From assembly GCF_014195535.1 (NCBI RefSeq), contig NZ_JACIBY010000003.1:438440-502439 (forward strand): 64,000 bases of DNA, in the 5' to 3' direction. Origin of the DNA: Runella defluvii (GTDB taxonomy: Bacteria; Bacteroidota; Bacteroidia; Cytophagales; Spirosomataceae). The notes under the pieces are model-generated. The model saw nothing but the letters and a program-made list of their open reading frames with translations, had not been told where the DNA came from and did not search any database. Position numbers and translations under genes: made by a program. Each line of letters opens with the position of its first letter. Position 1 is the first letter of the stretch. Positions 1-9,056 of the stretch are shown piece by piece.

Positions 1-1210
1 GTGTGCCGTCGCCGTTGGTGTCTTCTAAAATAAGGATTCGGTCGCGACCTTGTCCTTCGGGAGCAGGAACGGGATAGGTATGGCCTTCCACGACCCACAA
101 ACGGCCACGGTAATCAATTGTAAAACAAATCGGACGAACCACGTCGGGCTCGGCAGCGGCCAACGAAACTTTAAAACCTTTGGGTGGCGTCATGGCAGCG
201 GCGGCTTTTGCCCCCGACAAACCCGCGTTGATAACGGGGTCGAGTGGCGGTAAAATCACAATGTCGCTTTGTTTCAATTCATTGGGAAACTCGGGGCGGG
301 TGCTGTGGAATAAAAAATCGTCAAAATTGAGGTGAGCCCATTTGTCGTGGGGTATGTACGGAATCTGTGAAATACCCGTCTCGTTATCAATGAGTTTGAT
401 ATAAATTTCTTTGTTGAGGTACGCCTGCAAATCCACTACCACGGGTTGCAACGTAGCCCGCCCCTGTCCTGTGATGGAGAAAATAACCACATCGCTGCCC
501 GTTTGACGAATCTCGACGCGGGTATCCTGCAACGCACCACCCGAAACTTTAAAGGAAGCAAAAGGCTGAGTAACTGTAAATGGAACGGAAGTAAGGGTGC
601 CGATTTGCTTGGCATTGGTAATCCCACCACTAGAAACGAAAAACATGCCATCGAACCCAATGCGCATTTCTTTTTCGTGCAGGGGAGAAGGGTCGGCTGA
701 GATGAGGCCGTTTGCGAAAGCATCGCCCGTGGCAGTCCAGTCTTGGAGGGTGCCCGTTTCGAAGTTTAGGTTAAGGGATTGGCCGTTTTTCTGGGGGATT
801 TGTCCCGTAATAACCTTGGCAGTAACGTCATTTTCCGATACTTCCAATTGCCCCACCATGCCAGCCGCGCGGTGACCAGGCACGGAACAGTAGTAAATAT
901 CGTTTTCTTGGGCAACGAAAACCAGCGTAGCACTGGCTCCTTTTTCGAGAATGGTTTTACTTTTAAGTGCCAATTTCTCAAGGGCAATGTCGTGGGTCAT
1001 TAACTCCCCATTGACAATTTTGAGGCGAATCCGTTCGCCTTTTTTGGCACGAAGCGTTGGGTTTTTAGCACCATCGGGCGCAAAGTACCCAAGCATGGTC
1101 GCTTCGAGGGTAAATTCACGGTCGATTTTTTCGGAATCTTGAGAAAAACTGGGGAGAGAGAGGCAAAAGAATGCGCAGTAAATAAATATCAAGAGGCGTG
1201 AGGCGTACAT
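1..1210 (-). CDS. Cupredoxin-fused PVC-type dehydrogenase, N-terminal part
   Basis: The frame opens at an ATG on the minus strand (1210) and stays open to the window edge, so about 403 N-terminal residues are visible and the 3' end is missing. Residues 1-24 are a signal peptide. Residues about 30-125 form a cupredoxin-like domain with a complete type 1 copper ligand set: H73 (in THDIAL), C108, H113 and M118 (YYCSVPGHRAAGM). A beta-rich middle section follows, and from about residue 335 the sequence (PPKGFKVSLAAAEP, then GRLWVVEGHTYP) matches the start of the PVC-type membrane-bound dehydrogenase propeller, whose members usually end in a CxxCH haem domain. A periplasmic redox enzyme is inferred; the substrate is unknown. 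It lies 80 bp downstream of the sugar kinase gene and may be the last gene of that operon. Confidence 0.8.
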   Translation of the reverse strand, partial: MYASRLLIFIYCAFFCLSLPSFSQDSEKIDREFTLEATMLGYFAPDGAKNPTLRAKKGERIRLKIVNGELMTHDIALEKLALKSKTILEKGASATLVFVAQENDIYYCSVPGHRAAGMVGQLEVSENDVTAKVITGQIPQKNGQSLNLNFETGTLQDWTATGDAFANGLISADPSPLHEKEMRIGFDGMFFVSSGGITNAKQIGTLTSVPFTVTQPFASFKVSGGALQDTRVEIRQTGSDVVIFSITGQGRATLQPVVVDLQAYLNKEIYIKLIDNETGISQIPYIPHDKWAHLNFDDFLFHSTRPEFPNELKQSDIVILPPLDPVINAGLSGAKAAAAMTPPKGFKVSLAAAEPDVVRPICFTIDYRGRLWVVEGHTYPVPAPEGQGRDRILILEDTNGDGT

Positions 1211-1290
1211 GAGGAAAGGAAACAGTTAGGTTTTATTTTATCTTTTCTAAAAATAATATAAAAAACAACTGTTCCCTAAAAATTACTCAT

Positions 1291-2373
1291 TTATTGCTTT
1301 TCTATTCTTGTGCCTTCGTCGATGTAGATAATGTAAGGGATACCACCCTCGCTTTTAATGGCTTCGGCAACCGCTTCAGGATTTTCGGGGGCGTACATAA
1401 ACATGCAGCCTCCTCCGCCAGAACCGTTGATTTTGCCACCCAATGCCCCCGCTTTCATGGAAGCTTCTACCATGCGGTTTATTTTATCGGTGGAAGTGCG
1501 CTTGTGGTCGCGCAAATTGGCAAAGTGGCGGTACAATAATTGTCCAAATTGTTGGTCGAAGTGGGGGGCTGTACCGTTTTGGGATGCCAACATCAATTGT
1601 TTTCCCTCAATCAAAATATCACGGTCTTCGAGGTTTGCCTTCAACAACCCCAATTCATCCAAACTCAAATGTGCTTTATAGTCATCGGCTTGGGCAAGGG
1701 GAGTGGTGAAGATGGAAAACGTCGGGTCAACTTGCTTTACTTTGGCAATAATGGCTTCCATTCCATACCGACAGCGGGCAAGGATGCCGAGGGTATCTTT
1801 GGGCTGCAACGAATCGCCAAGAACAAAAGCACCTAATTTGGGCTGAAGACCTTCAACGTGGATTTTTGGAACAGATTCTAAATAAATCACATTTCCGATT
1901 GCGGTCGAATAATGATCCATCATGCCACCAGGCTCGCCAAATTCGAGTACTTCGGCTTCGTTGGCAATTTCTCCCAGTTCTTTTGAGCTTAATTCTTTGG
2001 GATTATCGGCCAATCGGGTCAAAAAGTTGGCCCATGTCACAATCAAAGCCGACGAACTTGACGTACCCGAATTGATGGGAATATTGCCGTGAATAGTCAC
2101 GTCAAAACCTTGTCCAAAGACAAAACCACGGCGACGAAGTACGTTGATGGTACTTCTAAAATAATCACGTTCTTTTACGTAAGGAAGAGGCTCTTTCAAT
2201 AAAAAAGCCTCTTCTTCATTCAAATCGGGGAGGTGTAAGCGAACCATATCGTCGCTACTTTTGCCTCCCTCAATGCTTATTCGCCTTGAAATCGCCGCTG
2301 CCACAACGGGCAACCCAAGGTAATCTTGGTGTTCCCCAAATAAGCAAATTCGGCCTGGTGTTGATATTTTCAA
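1291..2373 (-). CDS. GHMP-family sugar kinase (galactokinase-like)
   Basis: A 360-residue cytoplasmic kinase with all three GHMP motifs. An N-terminal galactokinase-type signature GRICLFGEHQDY spans residues 7-18, the ATP-binding PINSGTSSSSAL spans 99-110, and the C-terminal glycine-rich KINGSGGGGCMF spans 314-325. The GEHQDY signature favours a sugar 1-kinase (galactokinase or related) over mevalonate or homoserine kinase, but the sugar cannot be read from the sequence. The start is 23 bp downstream of a FucP-type sugar transporter on the same strand, so uptake followed by phosphorylation of the same sugar is the simplest reading. Confidence 0.85.
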   Translation of the reverse strand: MKISTPGRICLFGEHQDYLGLPVVAAAISRRISIEGGKSSDDMVRLHLPDLNEEEAFLLKEPLPYVKERDYFRSTINVLRRRGFVFGQGFDVTIHGNIPINSGTSSSSALIVTWANFLTRLADNPKELSSKELGEIANEAEVLEFGEPGGMMDHYSTAIGNVIYLESVPKIHVEGLQPKLGAFVLGDSLQPKDTLGILARCRYGMEAIIAKVKQVDPTFSIFTTPLAQADDYKAHLSLDELGLLKANLEDRDILIEGKQLMLASQNGTAPHFDQQFGQLLYRHFANLRDHKRTSTDKINRMVEASMKAGALGGKINGSGGGGCMFMYAPENPEAVAEAIKSEGGIPYIIYIDEGTRIEKQ

Positions 2374-2396
2374 AATCGTAAATGTTTAATTGAGAA

Positions 2397-3617
2397 TTAC
2401 CAGCTACGTTTTTTGTAACCAATCAATGAATAATACAAAAGGAAAGCGTAGAGCGGTAAAAGCAGCCAGTAAGCTTGCTGTGTGCTGTGGATTGAATCGG
2501 CTAGTTTTCCGTAAACGAGCGGTAGGATTGCACCTCCTGAGATACCCATAATCAACAAGGCTGAACCGATTTTTGTGAATTTGCCAAGGCCATCTAGCGC
2601 AAGTGGCCACATGGCAGGCCAAACAAGGGCGTTGGCAAAACCTAAAATGGCGATGCAAATGACAGACGTAAATCCTGTGGTCATGATGGCCAAAACCGTC
2701 ACAATGAGTCCCAAAATAGCCGATACTTTCAAACACATACCTTGAGAAACGTATTTTGGAATCAAGACAATGCCGAGACCGTAGGCCGCAAGCATGAGCC
2801 AGAGGGTGTAAGTTCCAAAGGTACTTGCCTCGCTTTCGGGAAAACCGAGCGAAACGCCGTAACTAATGATGGTATCACCCGCAATTACTTCGGCACCTAC
2901 GTAGCAAAACAAGGCAATCACCCCTAAAACGAGGTTAGGAAACGCAAAAACACTGTTGTGCTTGGCGGTCGCCGAATTTCCTCCTTCGTCCTCTTGTTCT
3001 TCACTTACTTCTGGAAGACCTTTGGACATTTTGATAACAACCGCCAATACCACAAGCACGGCCGTAAGAATCATGTACGGTACTTCTACTTTTTGGAGTT
3101 CATCGGTTGGTGCGGCTGCGGCGCCACCTGCTAGAAGCAACCCGCCAAAGGTCCATTGGCTGATGATACCTGCCAGTTTGTTGGCAATTCCCAAGAAACT
3201 GATGCGCTGGGCGGCACTTTCACGCGGGCCGAGAATTGTCGCATAAGGGTTTGAAGCCGTTTGGAGCAACGTCAAACCGATACCAATGGTAAATAAACCG
3301 ACCAAAAATAAAGGGTAAGAGGCGATTTGTGCCGCAGGAATAAAAATAGCGGTACCAACGGCCATGATGGCCAATCCCAACGACATTCCATTTTTGAAAC
3401 CTGTACGTTTCAACACTTCCGACGAAGGAATCGCCATCAACGTATAAGAAATGAAAAAGGCGAAGGTAACAAGGTAAGAGCTGGTGTTGTCTAAGCTAAA
3501 GGCTTTCTTGAAGAAGGTGATGAGTGTACCGTTTACCCAAGTAACAAACCCGAACACAAAAAACAATAAACCAATGATAATCAACGGCCCTACGTAGCTT
3601 TGATTTTGTTTTGACAT
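2397..3617 (-). CDS. Sugar:H+ symporter of the FucP/GluP major facilitator family
   Basis: A 406-residue inner-membrane protein with about twelve hydrophobic segments. The first helix region (LLFFVFGFVTWVNGTLI) and the NPYATILGPRESAAQRISFLG stretch after helix 4 are characteristic of the fucose/glucose-galactose permease branch, with a charged central loop (SKGLPEVSEEQEDEGG) between the two halves. Family members import L-fucose, glucose, galactose or related hexoses with protons. It sits between an SDR dehydrogenase (120 bp upstream) and a GHMP sugar kinase (23 bp downstream), all on the minus strand, which suggests a small catabolic operon. Substrate specificity is not resolved. Confidence 0.88.
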   Translation of the reverse strand: MSKQNQSYVGPLIIIGLLFFVFGFVTWVNGTLITFFKKAFSLDNTSSYLVTFAFFISYTLMAIPSSEVLKRTGFKNGMSLGLAIMAVGTAIFIPAAQIASYPLFLVGLFTIGIGLTLLQTASNPYATILGPRESAAQRISFLGIANKLAGIISQWTFGGLLLAGGAAAAPTDELQKVEVPYMILTAVLVVLAVVIKMSKGLPEVSEEQEDEGGNSATAKHNSVFAFPNLVLGVIALFCYVGAEVIAGDTIISYGVSLGFPESEASTFGTYTLWLMLAAYGLGIVLIPKYVSQGMCLKVSAILGLIVTVLAIMTTGFTSVICIAILGFANALVWPAMWPLALDGLGKFTKIGSALLIMGISGGAILPLVYGKLADSIHSTQQAYWLLLPLYAFLLYYSLIGYKKRSW

Positions 3618-3737
3618 GAGAAATAGGAGGTTTAGAAGGTAAATTCAGTCCCGAAAAAATGAAAAAAAACGCGGGATTAAAAATTTATGTTAAGTTATTT
3701 TTAAATTATTTTAAAAAATGGTAAAACTAGAATGCTG

Positions 3738-4502
3738 CTAAAAACCATATACTGTAAAACCACCGTCAACGGCTATTATCTGTCCACTAATATAACTAGC
3801 GGCAGGAAGACATAAAAAAACGATGGCATTGGCTACTTCTTCGGGCTGGCCCACCCGCTGCATGGGCGTTCGGCGTAAAATGTCGCTTAATGCCTCAGGA
3901 TTAGATAGAACCGACTCCGTCAGTGGCGTTGCAATGTACCAAGGTGCAACGGCGTTGACCCGAATATGGTCTTTGGCCCATTCACAAGCCAAATTTCTAG
4001 TAAGTTGGTTCAACGCACCTTTGGTCATTCCGTAAATTGAACCGCTACGCAAGGAGGTTAATCCCGCAACGGAAGTAACGTTAACCACACAGCCTTTGGC
4101 CAATTGCAAAGCAGGATACAAGGCTTGGGTAAGCAGAAAGGCCGAACGGAGATTGGTGTTGAGGATATGGTCGTATTCGTCGTAAGAGTATGAGTCGGTG
4201 GGCTTACGAATGTTTGTGCCTACGTTGTTGATTAGAATATCAAGTTTTTTCCAATGGGTTTGAACAAATTGGCCAAGTGATTCGATGGCCTCCGTGTTTC
4301 CTAAATCCAGCGCCAAGCCCGTCACGGGAAAACCTTGCTCTTGATAATCACCCACTTGTTGGGCTACTTCCTCTGTGTTTCGGGCCACGAGCAAGACCTC
4401 CGCACCCATTTTTAGAAGAAGTTGGACCGTGGCGCGTCCGATACCCTTGGTTCCGCCCGTTACGAGGGCGCGTTTTCCACCTAATTGCCAGTCGTTAAGC
4501 AT
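3738..4502 (-). CDS. Short-chain dehydrogenase/reductase (tropinone-reductase-like)
   Basis: A 254-residue classical SDR with a Rossmann fold. The cofactor motif TGGTKGIG is at residues 15-22, the NNVG motif follows, and the catalytic triad is S144, Y157 and K161 ([19 protein letters not shown]). The C-terminal [17 protein letters not shown] ending is typical of the tropinone-reductase-like/gluconate-5-dehydrogenase branch. The position upstream of a sugar transporter and sugar kinase suggests oxidation or reduction of a sugar or polyol, but this is inference. The gene is divergent from msrB, with 78 bp between the starts. Confidence 0.85.
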   Translation of the reverse strand: MLNDWQLGGKRALVTGGTKGIGRATVQLLLKMGAEVLLVARNTEEVAQQVGDYQEQGFPVTGLALDLGNTEAIESLGQFVQTHWKKLDILINNVGTNIRKPTDSYSYDEYDHILNTNLRSAFLLTQALYPALQLAKGCVVNVTSVAGLTSLRSGSIYGMTKGALNQLTRNLACEWAKDHIRVNAVAPWYIATPLTESVLSNPEALSDILRRTPMQRVGQPEEVANAIVFLCLPAASYISGQIIAVDGGFTVYGF

Positions 4503-4580
4503 TTTTGATTTATGTAAAACTTTCGATTAAATTGGTACGTTAATATACATATAAAAAAACAACCAAATCGCCTATCACCT

Positions 4581-5057
4581 ATGAACCGTCGCTCATTCAT
4601 TCACACACTTATTGGTACGTCGTTAGTGAGTCCACTAGCATTTTCGCAACAACAATCCCAAGACCTCAAACGGTTGGTCAAAACTGATGCAGAGTGGAAA
4701 AAAATCCTGACGCCTATTCAGTTTTACGTAACCCGTCAAAAAGGAACGGAACGTGCCTTTACGGGGCCTTATTGGAACAACAAAGAAAAAGGAGTCTATA
4801 AATGCGTTTGTTGCGGAACTCCGTTGTTTGCCTCCGATACCAAATTTGACTCGGGTACGGGTTGGCCTAGTTTCTACGCGCCAATCAATAAAAAAGCTTT
4901 GAAAGACGAAAAGGACAAGAGTTTCGGCATGGAACGTGATGAGGTGATTTGTGCCGTCTGTGATGCGCACCTTGGACACGTTTTCGACGATGGCCCTCGT
5001 CCAACTGGTTTACGCTACTGCATGAACGGCGCAGCGCTGGCGTTTGAAAAAAAATAA
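4581..5057 (+). CDS. msrB: Peptide-methionine (R)-S-oxide reductase, exported
   Basis: A 158-residue MsrB, which reduces methionine-R-sulfoxide in proteins. The zinc site is complete (C75, C78, C124, C127) and the catalytic cysteine is C147 in [10 protein letters not shown]; the GTGWPSF motif is at 92-98. Unlike cytosolic MsrB it carries an N-terminal extension beginning [12 protein letters not shown] with a hydrophobic core ending at AFSQ. This is a signal peptide with a twin-arginine look, so it probably repairs oxidised envelope proteins. Its stop codon is 2 bp from the stop of the convergent VOC gene. Confidence 0.93.
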   Translation: MNRRSFIHTLIGTSLVSPLAFSQQQSQDLKRLVKTDAEWKKILTPIQFYVTRQKGTERAFTGPYWNNKEKGVYKCVCCGTPLFASDTKFDSGTGWPSFYAPINKKALKDEKDKSFGMERDEVICAVCDAHLGHVFDDGPRPTGLRYCMNGAALAFEKK

Positions 5058-5059
5058 CG

Positions 5060-5431
5060 TTAGGGCCTCGAAAATAACTCAATCCAATACCCATCGGGGT
5101 CTTTGACAAAAAGTTGAAGAAGTCCATCTGGTCGAGGTTTTGGGGGGCGGTAGGTCGCTTGTTGCGCCTTTAAATGCTGTTCCCAAGCGGAGAGGTCTTC
5201 TACTTCGAGCGCAAAGTGATTGCTACGAGAGCCCGAGACAACGTGCTCCGTGCGAATTCCGATTAGGTGTAATTCTTGGTGAGAACCAATTTGAAACCAA
5301 GCCCCAGGGAAATCGAAGTTGGGACGGGCTAATTGGGTCATTTGTAGGGTAATTGAATAAAAATAGCAGCTTTGCGCTACGTCTGCAACGTACAAAGCTA
5401 CGTGGTTGATTTCTTTGATGCGTAAATTCAT
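5060..5431 (-). CDS. VOC (glyoxalase/bleomycin-resistance) superfamily protein
   Basis: A 123-residue vicinal-oxygen-chelate protein with two beta-alpha-beta-beta-beta modules. Likely metal ligands are H10 (INHVAL), H72 (NHFALEV) and E118 (DPDGYWIEL), with E53 or H55 as a possible fourth. DPDGYWIEL near the C-terminus is the standard ending of this family. Members act as glyoxalases, dioxygenases, isomerases or resistance proteins, and the reaction here cannot be assigned. It is convergent with msrB. Confidence 0.8.
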   Translation of the reverse strand: MNLRIKEINHVALYVADVAQSCYFYSITLQMTQLARPNFDFPGAWFQIGSHQELHLIGIRTEHVVSGSRSNHFALEVEDLSAWEQHLKAQQATYRPPKPRPDGLLQLFVKDPDGYWIELFSRP

Positions 5432-5520
5432 GGAGGTCTATTCCAACGTTTTTTGGTCGTTTCTCGTCTTTATCACAGTAGCAAGTAAGGTGCTTGCGTT
5501 GACAAAAATCGAATAAAGTT

Positions 5521-5937
5521 ATGAAAAATGCACTGATTTTGTGCTTGGGCCTGATGGCAGGTTGTAAGTCGGAAAGCGTAGATTCGTTGACGCTAGGAAG
5601 TGATTTTCCTCTGACGACAAAACAACCAGTTCAGGTAGGGGATGTCCAATTGGCACTGACTGGCGTTGAAGATAGTCGTTGCCCGAAAAATGTACAGTGT
5701 GTTCGAGCGGGGGAAGTGGTTGTTGATTTGGCACTAAATGCCCAACAAAACGTAAAGATGTGCTTGGGTGACTGTCAGGTGGTAGGTCGCAAGACGTCTG
5801 TGACGCAGGATTCATTAGAGGTGACGGTCAATCAGCAGAAATATTTGCTTATTTTAAAGCAGGTCAGCCCAGAGTCTAGGACTGAAAAAGTGCCAAATGA
5901 GCAATATCAGCTTCAAATGCAAGTGCTGAAAAAGTAA
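5521..5937 (+). CDS. Small putative lipoprotein with DSRCP...C motif
   Basis: A 138-residue protein with a short signal sequence ending at a lipobox-like LMAGC (C15), so probably an outer- or inner-membrane lipoprotein. The body is a predicted small beta-rich domain holding the segment EDSRCPKNVQCVRAGEVVV, a pattern seen in many small secreted hypothetical proteins, in which the two cysteines probably form a disulfide. A second cysteine pair (MCLGDC) follows. No enzymatic function is known. It stands alone, followed by a perfect hairpin at 5961-5993. Confidence 0.7.
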   Translation: MKNALILCLGLMAGCKSESVDSLTLGSDFPLTTKQPVQVGDVQLALTGVEDSRCPKNVQCVRAGEVVVDLALNAQQNVKMCLGDCQVVGRKTSVTQDSLEVTVNQQKYLLILKQVSPESRTEKVPNEQYQLQMQVLKK

Positions 5938-5960
5938 TTCATTTCTTCAGCTTCGTACCT

Positions 5961-6012
5961 ACCTTCCCGAAAGTTCAAAACTTTCGGGAAGGTGAAAAAC
6001 TTTCGGGAAGGT
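5961..6012. repeat. Inverted plus direct repeat (TTTCGGGAAGGT units), terminator-like
   Basis: A perfect 15-bp inverted repeat (arms 5961-5975 and 5979-5993, 3-nt loop) is followed by a third copy of the right arm (AACTTTCGGGAAGGT) at 5998-6012. It lies between the convergent lipoprotein gene and ssb and could terminate both. The extra direct copy suggests a dispersed repeat element and not only a terminator. Confidence 0.6.
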
Positions 6013-6021
6013 GATGAAATC

Positions 6022-6495
6022 TTAGAACGGCAAGTCATCATCTCCGCCACCTAAGTCTGAGGCGATGGGCGTCGCAGGTTTAGGCTGAGGAGCAGGACGA
6101 GGAGCAGGCGCTGATTGTTGTGGCCCATTGTAACCCGACGAATTATCGTCGTTATTGTTTGAATTACGACCTCCAACGAGCGTCAACGTAGTTCCCCGTA
6201 CCGTTTTTCCTTCGCGTTGTTTTCCTTCTTTGTCCACCCACGTTTCTGTACGAAGTTTTCCTTCAATATAAACAGTGTTTCCTTTGCGTAAATACTGTTC
6301 GGCAATTTTTGCCAAATTGTCCCAAAGTTCAATCCGATGCCACTCTGTTTGTTCTACACGTTCGCCGCTGCGATTGGTGTAACTTTCTGAGGTTGCGATG
6401 TTAAAACGTGCTACTGCTGAGCCATTTTCGAGGTGACGAACCTCTGGGTCACTTCCCAAATTGCCCAATAAAATTACTTTGTTTACTCCAGCCAT
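6022..6495 (-). CDS. ssb: Single-stranded DNA-binding protein
   Basis: A 157-residue SSB that coats single-stranded DNA in replication, repair and recombination. The N-terminal 105 residues form the OB fold ([20 protein letters not shown], then [11 protein letters not shown]). A glycine/asparagine/proline-rich linker follows, and the acidic tail ends in GGDDDLPF, the protein-interaction tip of bacterial SSBs. It lies 66 bp downstream of mutY on the same strand, a common repair-gene pairing. Confidence 0.96.
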   Translation of the reverse strand: MAGVNKVILLGNLGSDPEVRHLENGSAVARFNIATSESYTNRSGERVEQTEWHRIELWDNLAKIAEQYLRKGNTVYIEGKLRTETWVDKEGKQREGKTVRGTTLTLVGGRNSNNNDDNSSGYNGPQQSAPAPRPAPQPKPATPIASDLGGGDDDLPF

Positions 6496-6561
6496 TGTTA
6501 TAAAAAGAATTGTAAGTTACGAGTCAAAACTGCAAGGTTTGAAGCCATGCGGATGACAAAT

Positions 6562-7650
6562 TTACTCAAAAAACCGCGCTTTCCAATACGTCGAAACCAA
6601 GACGGGCTTGGGGAGTTCGTCAATTTCTTCTTGGGTAAAAAAACGAAGAGAGGAAGGAAGTTCCAAATCAAAACCTGGCGGAAGTGCTACTTGCCAAAAC
6701 CTCGCTTGTATGCGCTGATGGGAGAGTATATGGGTAATTGTTTCGCTGGGTTGGGAGACAACAGACTGAGAAAGTGCTTGTTGTAAAAATGAAGGCAGAG
6801 GAAGCGAATCAAGAGTTGCGTCGGAATGCTCGGTTTCAACCAAATAAAAATCATAGAGTTGCTGCCAAATGTCACGTTCTGTACGCAAGTTCATGGCCAA
6901 TTGTCCATCTTTCATCAAAATAAAATAATGAAAATGCCGCACCCGTACCTTCGTTTTCTTGATTTTAACGGGCAAATGGGCAACTCTACCCGTGAGATTA
7001 GCTGCGCAAACGCCCTGAAACGGACACAACAGACAATCGGGAGAGGTAGGCGTACAGTGCACAGCCCCAAATTCCATAATGGCCTGATTGTACAAGGCTG
7101 GTTGTTCAATAGAGATGAGTTCGGCGGCAAGTTGGGCAAACTTTTTTTGCCCTTGAGAACTGGCAATGTCAAGGTCAACGCCAAATACCCGCGCAAGCAC
7201 CCGATACACATTTCCATCCACGACAGCGACGGCTTCGTCGAAGGCAAAGGAAGCAATGGCAGCGGCAGTGTATGGACCAATTCCTTTGAGTTTTAACAGC
7301 TCATTGTAGGTGCTTGGAAATACTCCATTGAGTTGATATGCAATGTGTTTGGCCGTTTGGTGGAGGTTCCTTGCCCGGGAGTAATACCCTAAGCCCTGCC
7401 ACAGCCGTATTACCTCTTGTTCGGGGGCGTTGGCAAGGTCAGTGATTGTCGGGTATGTGCTAACAAATCGTTCATAATAGGGTAATCCTTGAGCGACGCG
7501 CGTCTGCTGTAGAATGATTTCGGATAACCATATATAATACGGATTTCGTGTTTGTCGCCAGGGCAAATCACGGTGTTGGTGGGTGTACCAACGGATGAGG
7601 GTTTCAGCAAAAAACTTGTTATTCAATGAATTCGGGAGTTTTTTTTTCAA
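6562..7650 (-). CDS. mutY: A/G-specific adenine DNA glycosylase
   Basis: A 362-residue base-excision repair enzyme that removes adenine mispaired with 8-oxoguanine. Catalytic residues are visible: E44 in SEIILQQTRV and D145 in VAVVDGNVYRV, with the helix-hairpin-helix LKGIGPYTA at about 121-129. The 4Fe-4S ligands are C199, C206, C209 and C215 (C-X6-C-X2-C-X5-C). The C-terminal 140 residues are the NUDIX-like 8-oxoG recognition domain. It is divergent from the HU gene and upstream of ssb. Confidence 0.95.
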   Translation of the reverse strand: MKKKLPNSLNNKFFAETLIRWYTHQHRDLPWRQTRNPYYIWLSEIILQQTRVAQGLPYYERFVSTYPTITDLANAPEQEVIRLWQGLGYYSRARNLHQTAKHIAYQLNGVFPSTYNELLKLKGIGPYTAAAIASFAFDEAVAVVDGNVYRVLARVFGVDLDIASSQGQKKFAQLAAELISIEQPALYNQAIMEFGAVHCTPTSPDCLLCPFQGVCAANLTGRVAHLPVKIKKTKVRVRHFHYFILMKDGQLAMNLRTERDIWQQLYDFYLVETEHSDATLDSLPLPSFLQQALSQSVVSQPSETITHILSHQRIQARFWQVALPPGFDLELPSSLRFFTQEEIDELPKPVLVSTYWKARFFE

Positions 7651-7667
7651 ATTAAGACAGAAAACAT

Positions 7668-7699
7668 TTTCAAAATTAGTCGAAAATGTACTACTTTTG
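7668..7699 (+). promoter_or_regulatory. Predicted promoter of the HU gene
   Basis: A Bacteroidota -7 box TACTTTTG (7692-7699) has a TTTC -33 element 20 nt upstream (7668-7671). Transcription would begin near 7705, giving a leader of about 100 nt before the GTG start. Confidence 0.55.
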
Positions 7700-7803
7700 T
7701 GCGCTCAAATTAGGCCGTACGCTTATCAACACATCGGCATGGTAGAATTTTTGAAACTAATTTCCAAAGAATAACAATTTTATAACCTTAAAGTTTAATA
7801 AAA

Positions 7804-8088
7804 GTGACGAAAGCAGATTTAATCGCAGCAGTTGCCGACCAAACCGGCATCGAAAAAGCAAACGTTTCTGAAACAGTTGAAGCGTTTTTCTCAGTAGTAA
7901 AAGATTCATTAGCAAAAGGCGAAAATATTTATGTCCGTGGGTTTGGTAGCTTTGTAAACAAAAAACGTGCAAAGAAAGTAGCTCGTAACATTTCTAAAAA
8001 TACGGCTATTGTTATTGATGAGCATTATGTACCAAGCTTCAAGCCAGCTAAAGTATTTGTAGAGCAAGTAAAAGGCTCTGATTTGTAA
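7804..8088 (+). CDS. HU/IHF-family DNA-binding protein
   Basis: A 94-residue histone-like protein that bends and compacts DNA as a dimer. It starts at GTG (MTKADLIAAVADQTGIEKANV) and has the N-terminal dimerisation helices, then GFGSFVNKKRAKKVARN, the family core leading into the DNA-binding arm, and the closing VPSFKPAKVFVEQVK. Length and motifs are standard. A predicted promoter lies 105-136 bp upstream, and a TPR protein gene follows 44 bp downstream. Confidence 0.93.
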   Translation: MTKADLIAAVADQTGIEKANVSETVEAFFSVVKDSLAKGENIYVRGFGSFVNKKRAKKVARNISKNTAIVIDEHYVPSFKPAKVFVEQVKGSDL

Positions 8089-8132
8089 TCTAAGAAGTAA
8101 AGTATTGTTGAAAGATTTAAAGGTAACGTGCA

Positions 8133-8978
8133 ATGAATCGCTCCATCTTATTAGTAATTGTGTTTGCTACTGTGCTCACTGGCGGGCTCTATAGTCTTCC
8201 AAAAGTTGTGGTAAATACCAAGGAGCGTAAGTTGGTTGAGGGGAAAGAAAGCACTAAAACAAACGAGACTGAAGCGCCTAAAGAGCGTGCTTCGAGTCCG
8301 ACAGAACATAGTGCACCTTTGACATCTGAGCAACAAAGCACTGTCAATAAGTTACTTCAACAATATACCTCAACAGCAGATTCAAAAGCAAAATCGACTG
8401 CGGCACTTCAATTATCAGACTTTTATTCTCAGATTAGAAAGTTTGATAGTGCAGCCAAATACGCCGAAAATGTGGCTCTTTTAGTGCCCACCGAAGCCAA
8501 TTTGTTGCGAGCAGGTGACCGTTATTACGATGCGTTTGGGTTTGCTGTTGACAACCAAAAATTGGCAAAATTGGGGGCGAAAGCCCGCGAGTGGTACCAA
8601 AAAGCCCTCGATAAAAATCCAAATTTGCTAAATGTCAAAGCGAACTTGGCTATGACCTATGTATCGACCGAAACACCGATGCAAGGAATCATGATGCTCA
8701 GAGAAGTTTTGGCTGCCGACCCGACCAACGAAGTTGCGTTGTTTAATTTGGGATTGTTGTCAATGCGTTCAAACCAGTATGAAAAAGCAGTAGAGCGTTT
8801 TCGCCAACTGTTGAAAGTGCGTCCTGAAAATATGAAGGCACGTTTCTACATGGGAGTGTCGTTGGCACAGACAGGCAAAAACAAAGAAGCGTTAGAAGAA
8901 CTTTTAATCGTAAAGGAAAAAGAAAAAGACCCGACCATTCAGGCAGCAATTGCTGAACTAGAAAAAGAGCTAAAGTAG
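8133..8978 (+). CDS. Membrane-anchored TPR-repeat protein
   Basis: A 281-residue protein with an N-terminal hydrophobic segment (residues 4-22) acting as signal anchor, a charged low-complexity linker (to about 75), and TPR helices over about 85-280 (for example AREWYQKALDKNPNLLNVKANLAMTY, then EKAVERFRQLLKVRPENMKARFYMG). TPR proteins are scaffolds and no partner is evident. It lies directly downstream of HU, the usual Bacteroidota arrangement, and 78 bp upstream of a tiny ribosomal-protein gene. Confidence 0.8.
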   Translation: MNRSILLVIVFATVLTGGLYSLPKVVVNTKERKLVEGKESTKTNETEAPKERASSPTEHSAPLTSEQQSTVNKLLQQYTSTADSKAKSTAALQLSDFYSQIRKFDSAAKYAENVALLVPTEANLLRAGDRYYDAFGFAVDNQKLAKLGAKAREWYQKALDKNPNLLNVKANLAMTYVSTETPMQGIMMLREVLAADPTNEVALFNLGLLSMRSNQYEKAVERFRQLLKVRPENMKARFYMGVSLAQTGKNKEALEELLIVKEKEKDPTIQAAIAELEKELK

Positions 8979-9056
8979 TGGTTGTTAGCTATTTACGATA
9001 AAAGCCTTACAACAGAATCATTCAATTTTTCAATAACATTTAAAACATTTACGATT

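Noticed and set aside
436-987. Several short frames on both strands near the left end
   Set aside because: They are shadows of the long minus-strand cupredoxin-dehydrogenase frame, which stays open through 1-1210.
7739-7774. 11-residue frame in the HU leader as an attenuator peptide
   Set aside because: No alternative hairpins or regulatory codon run are visible around it; probably chance.
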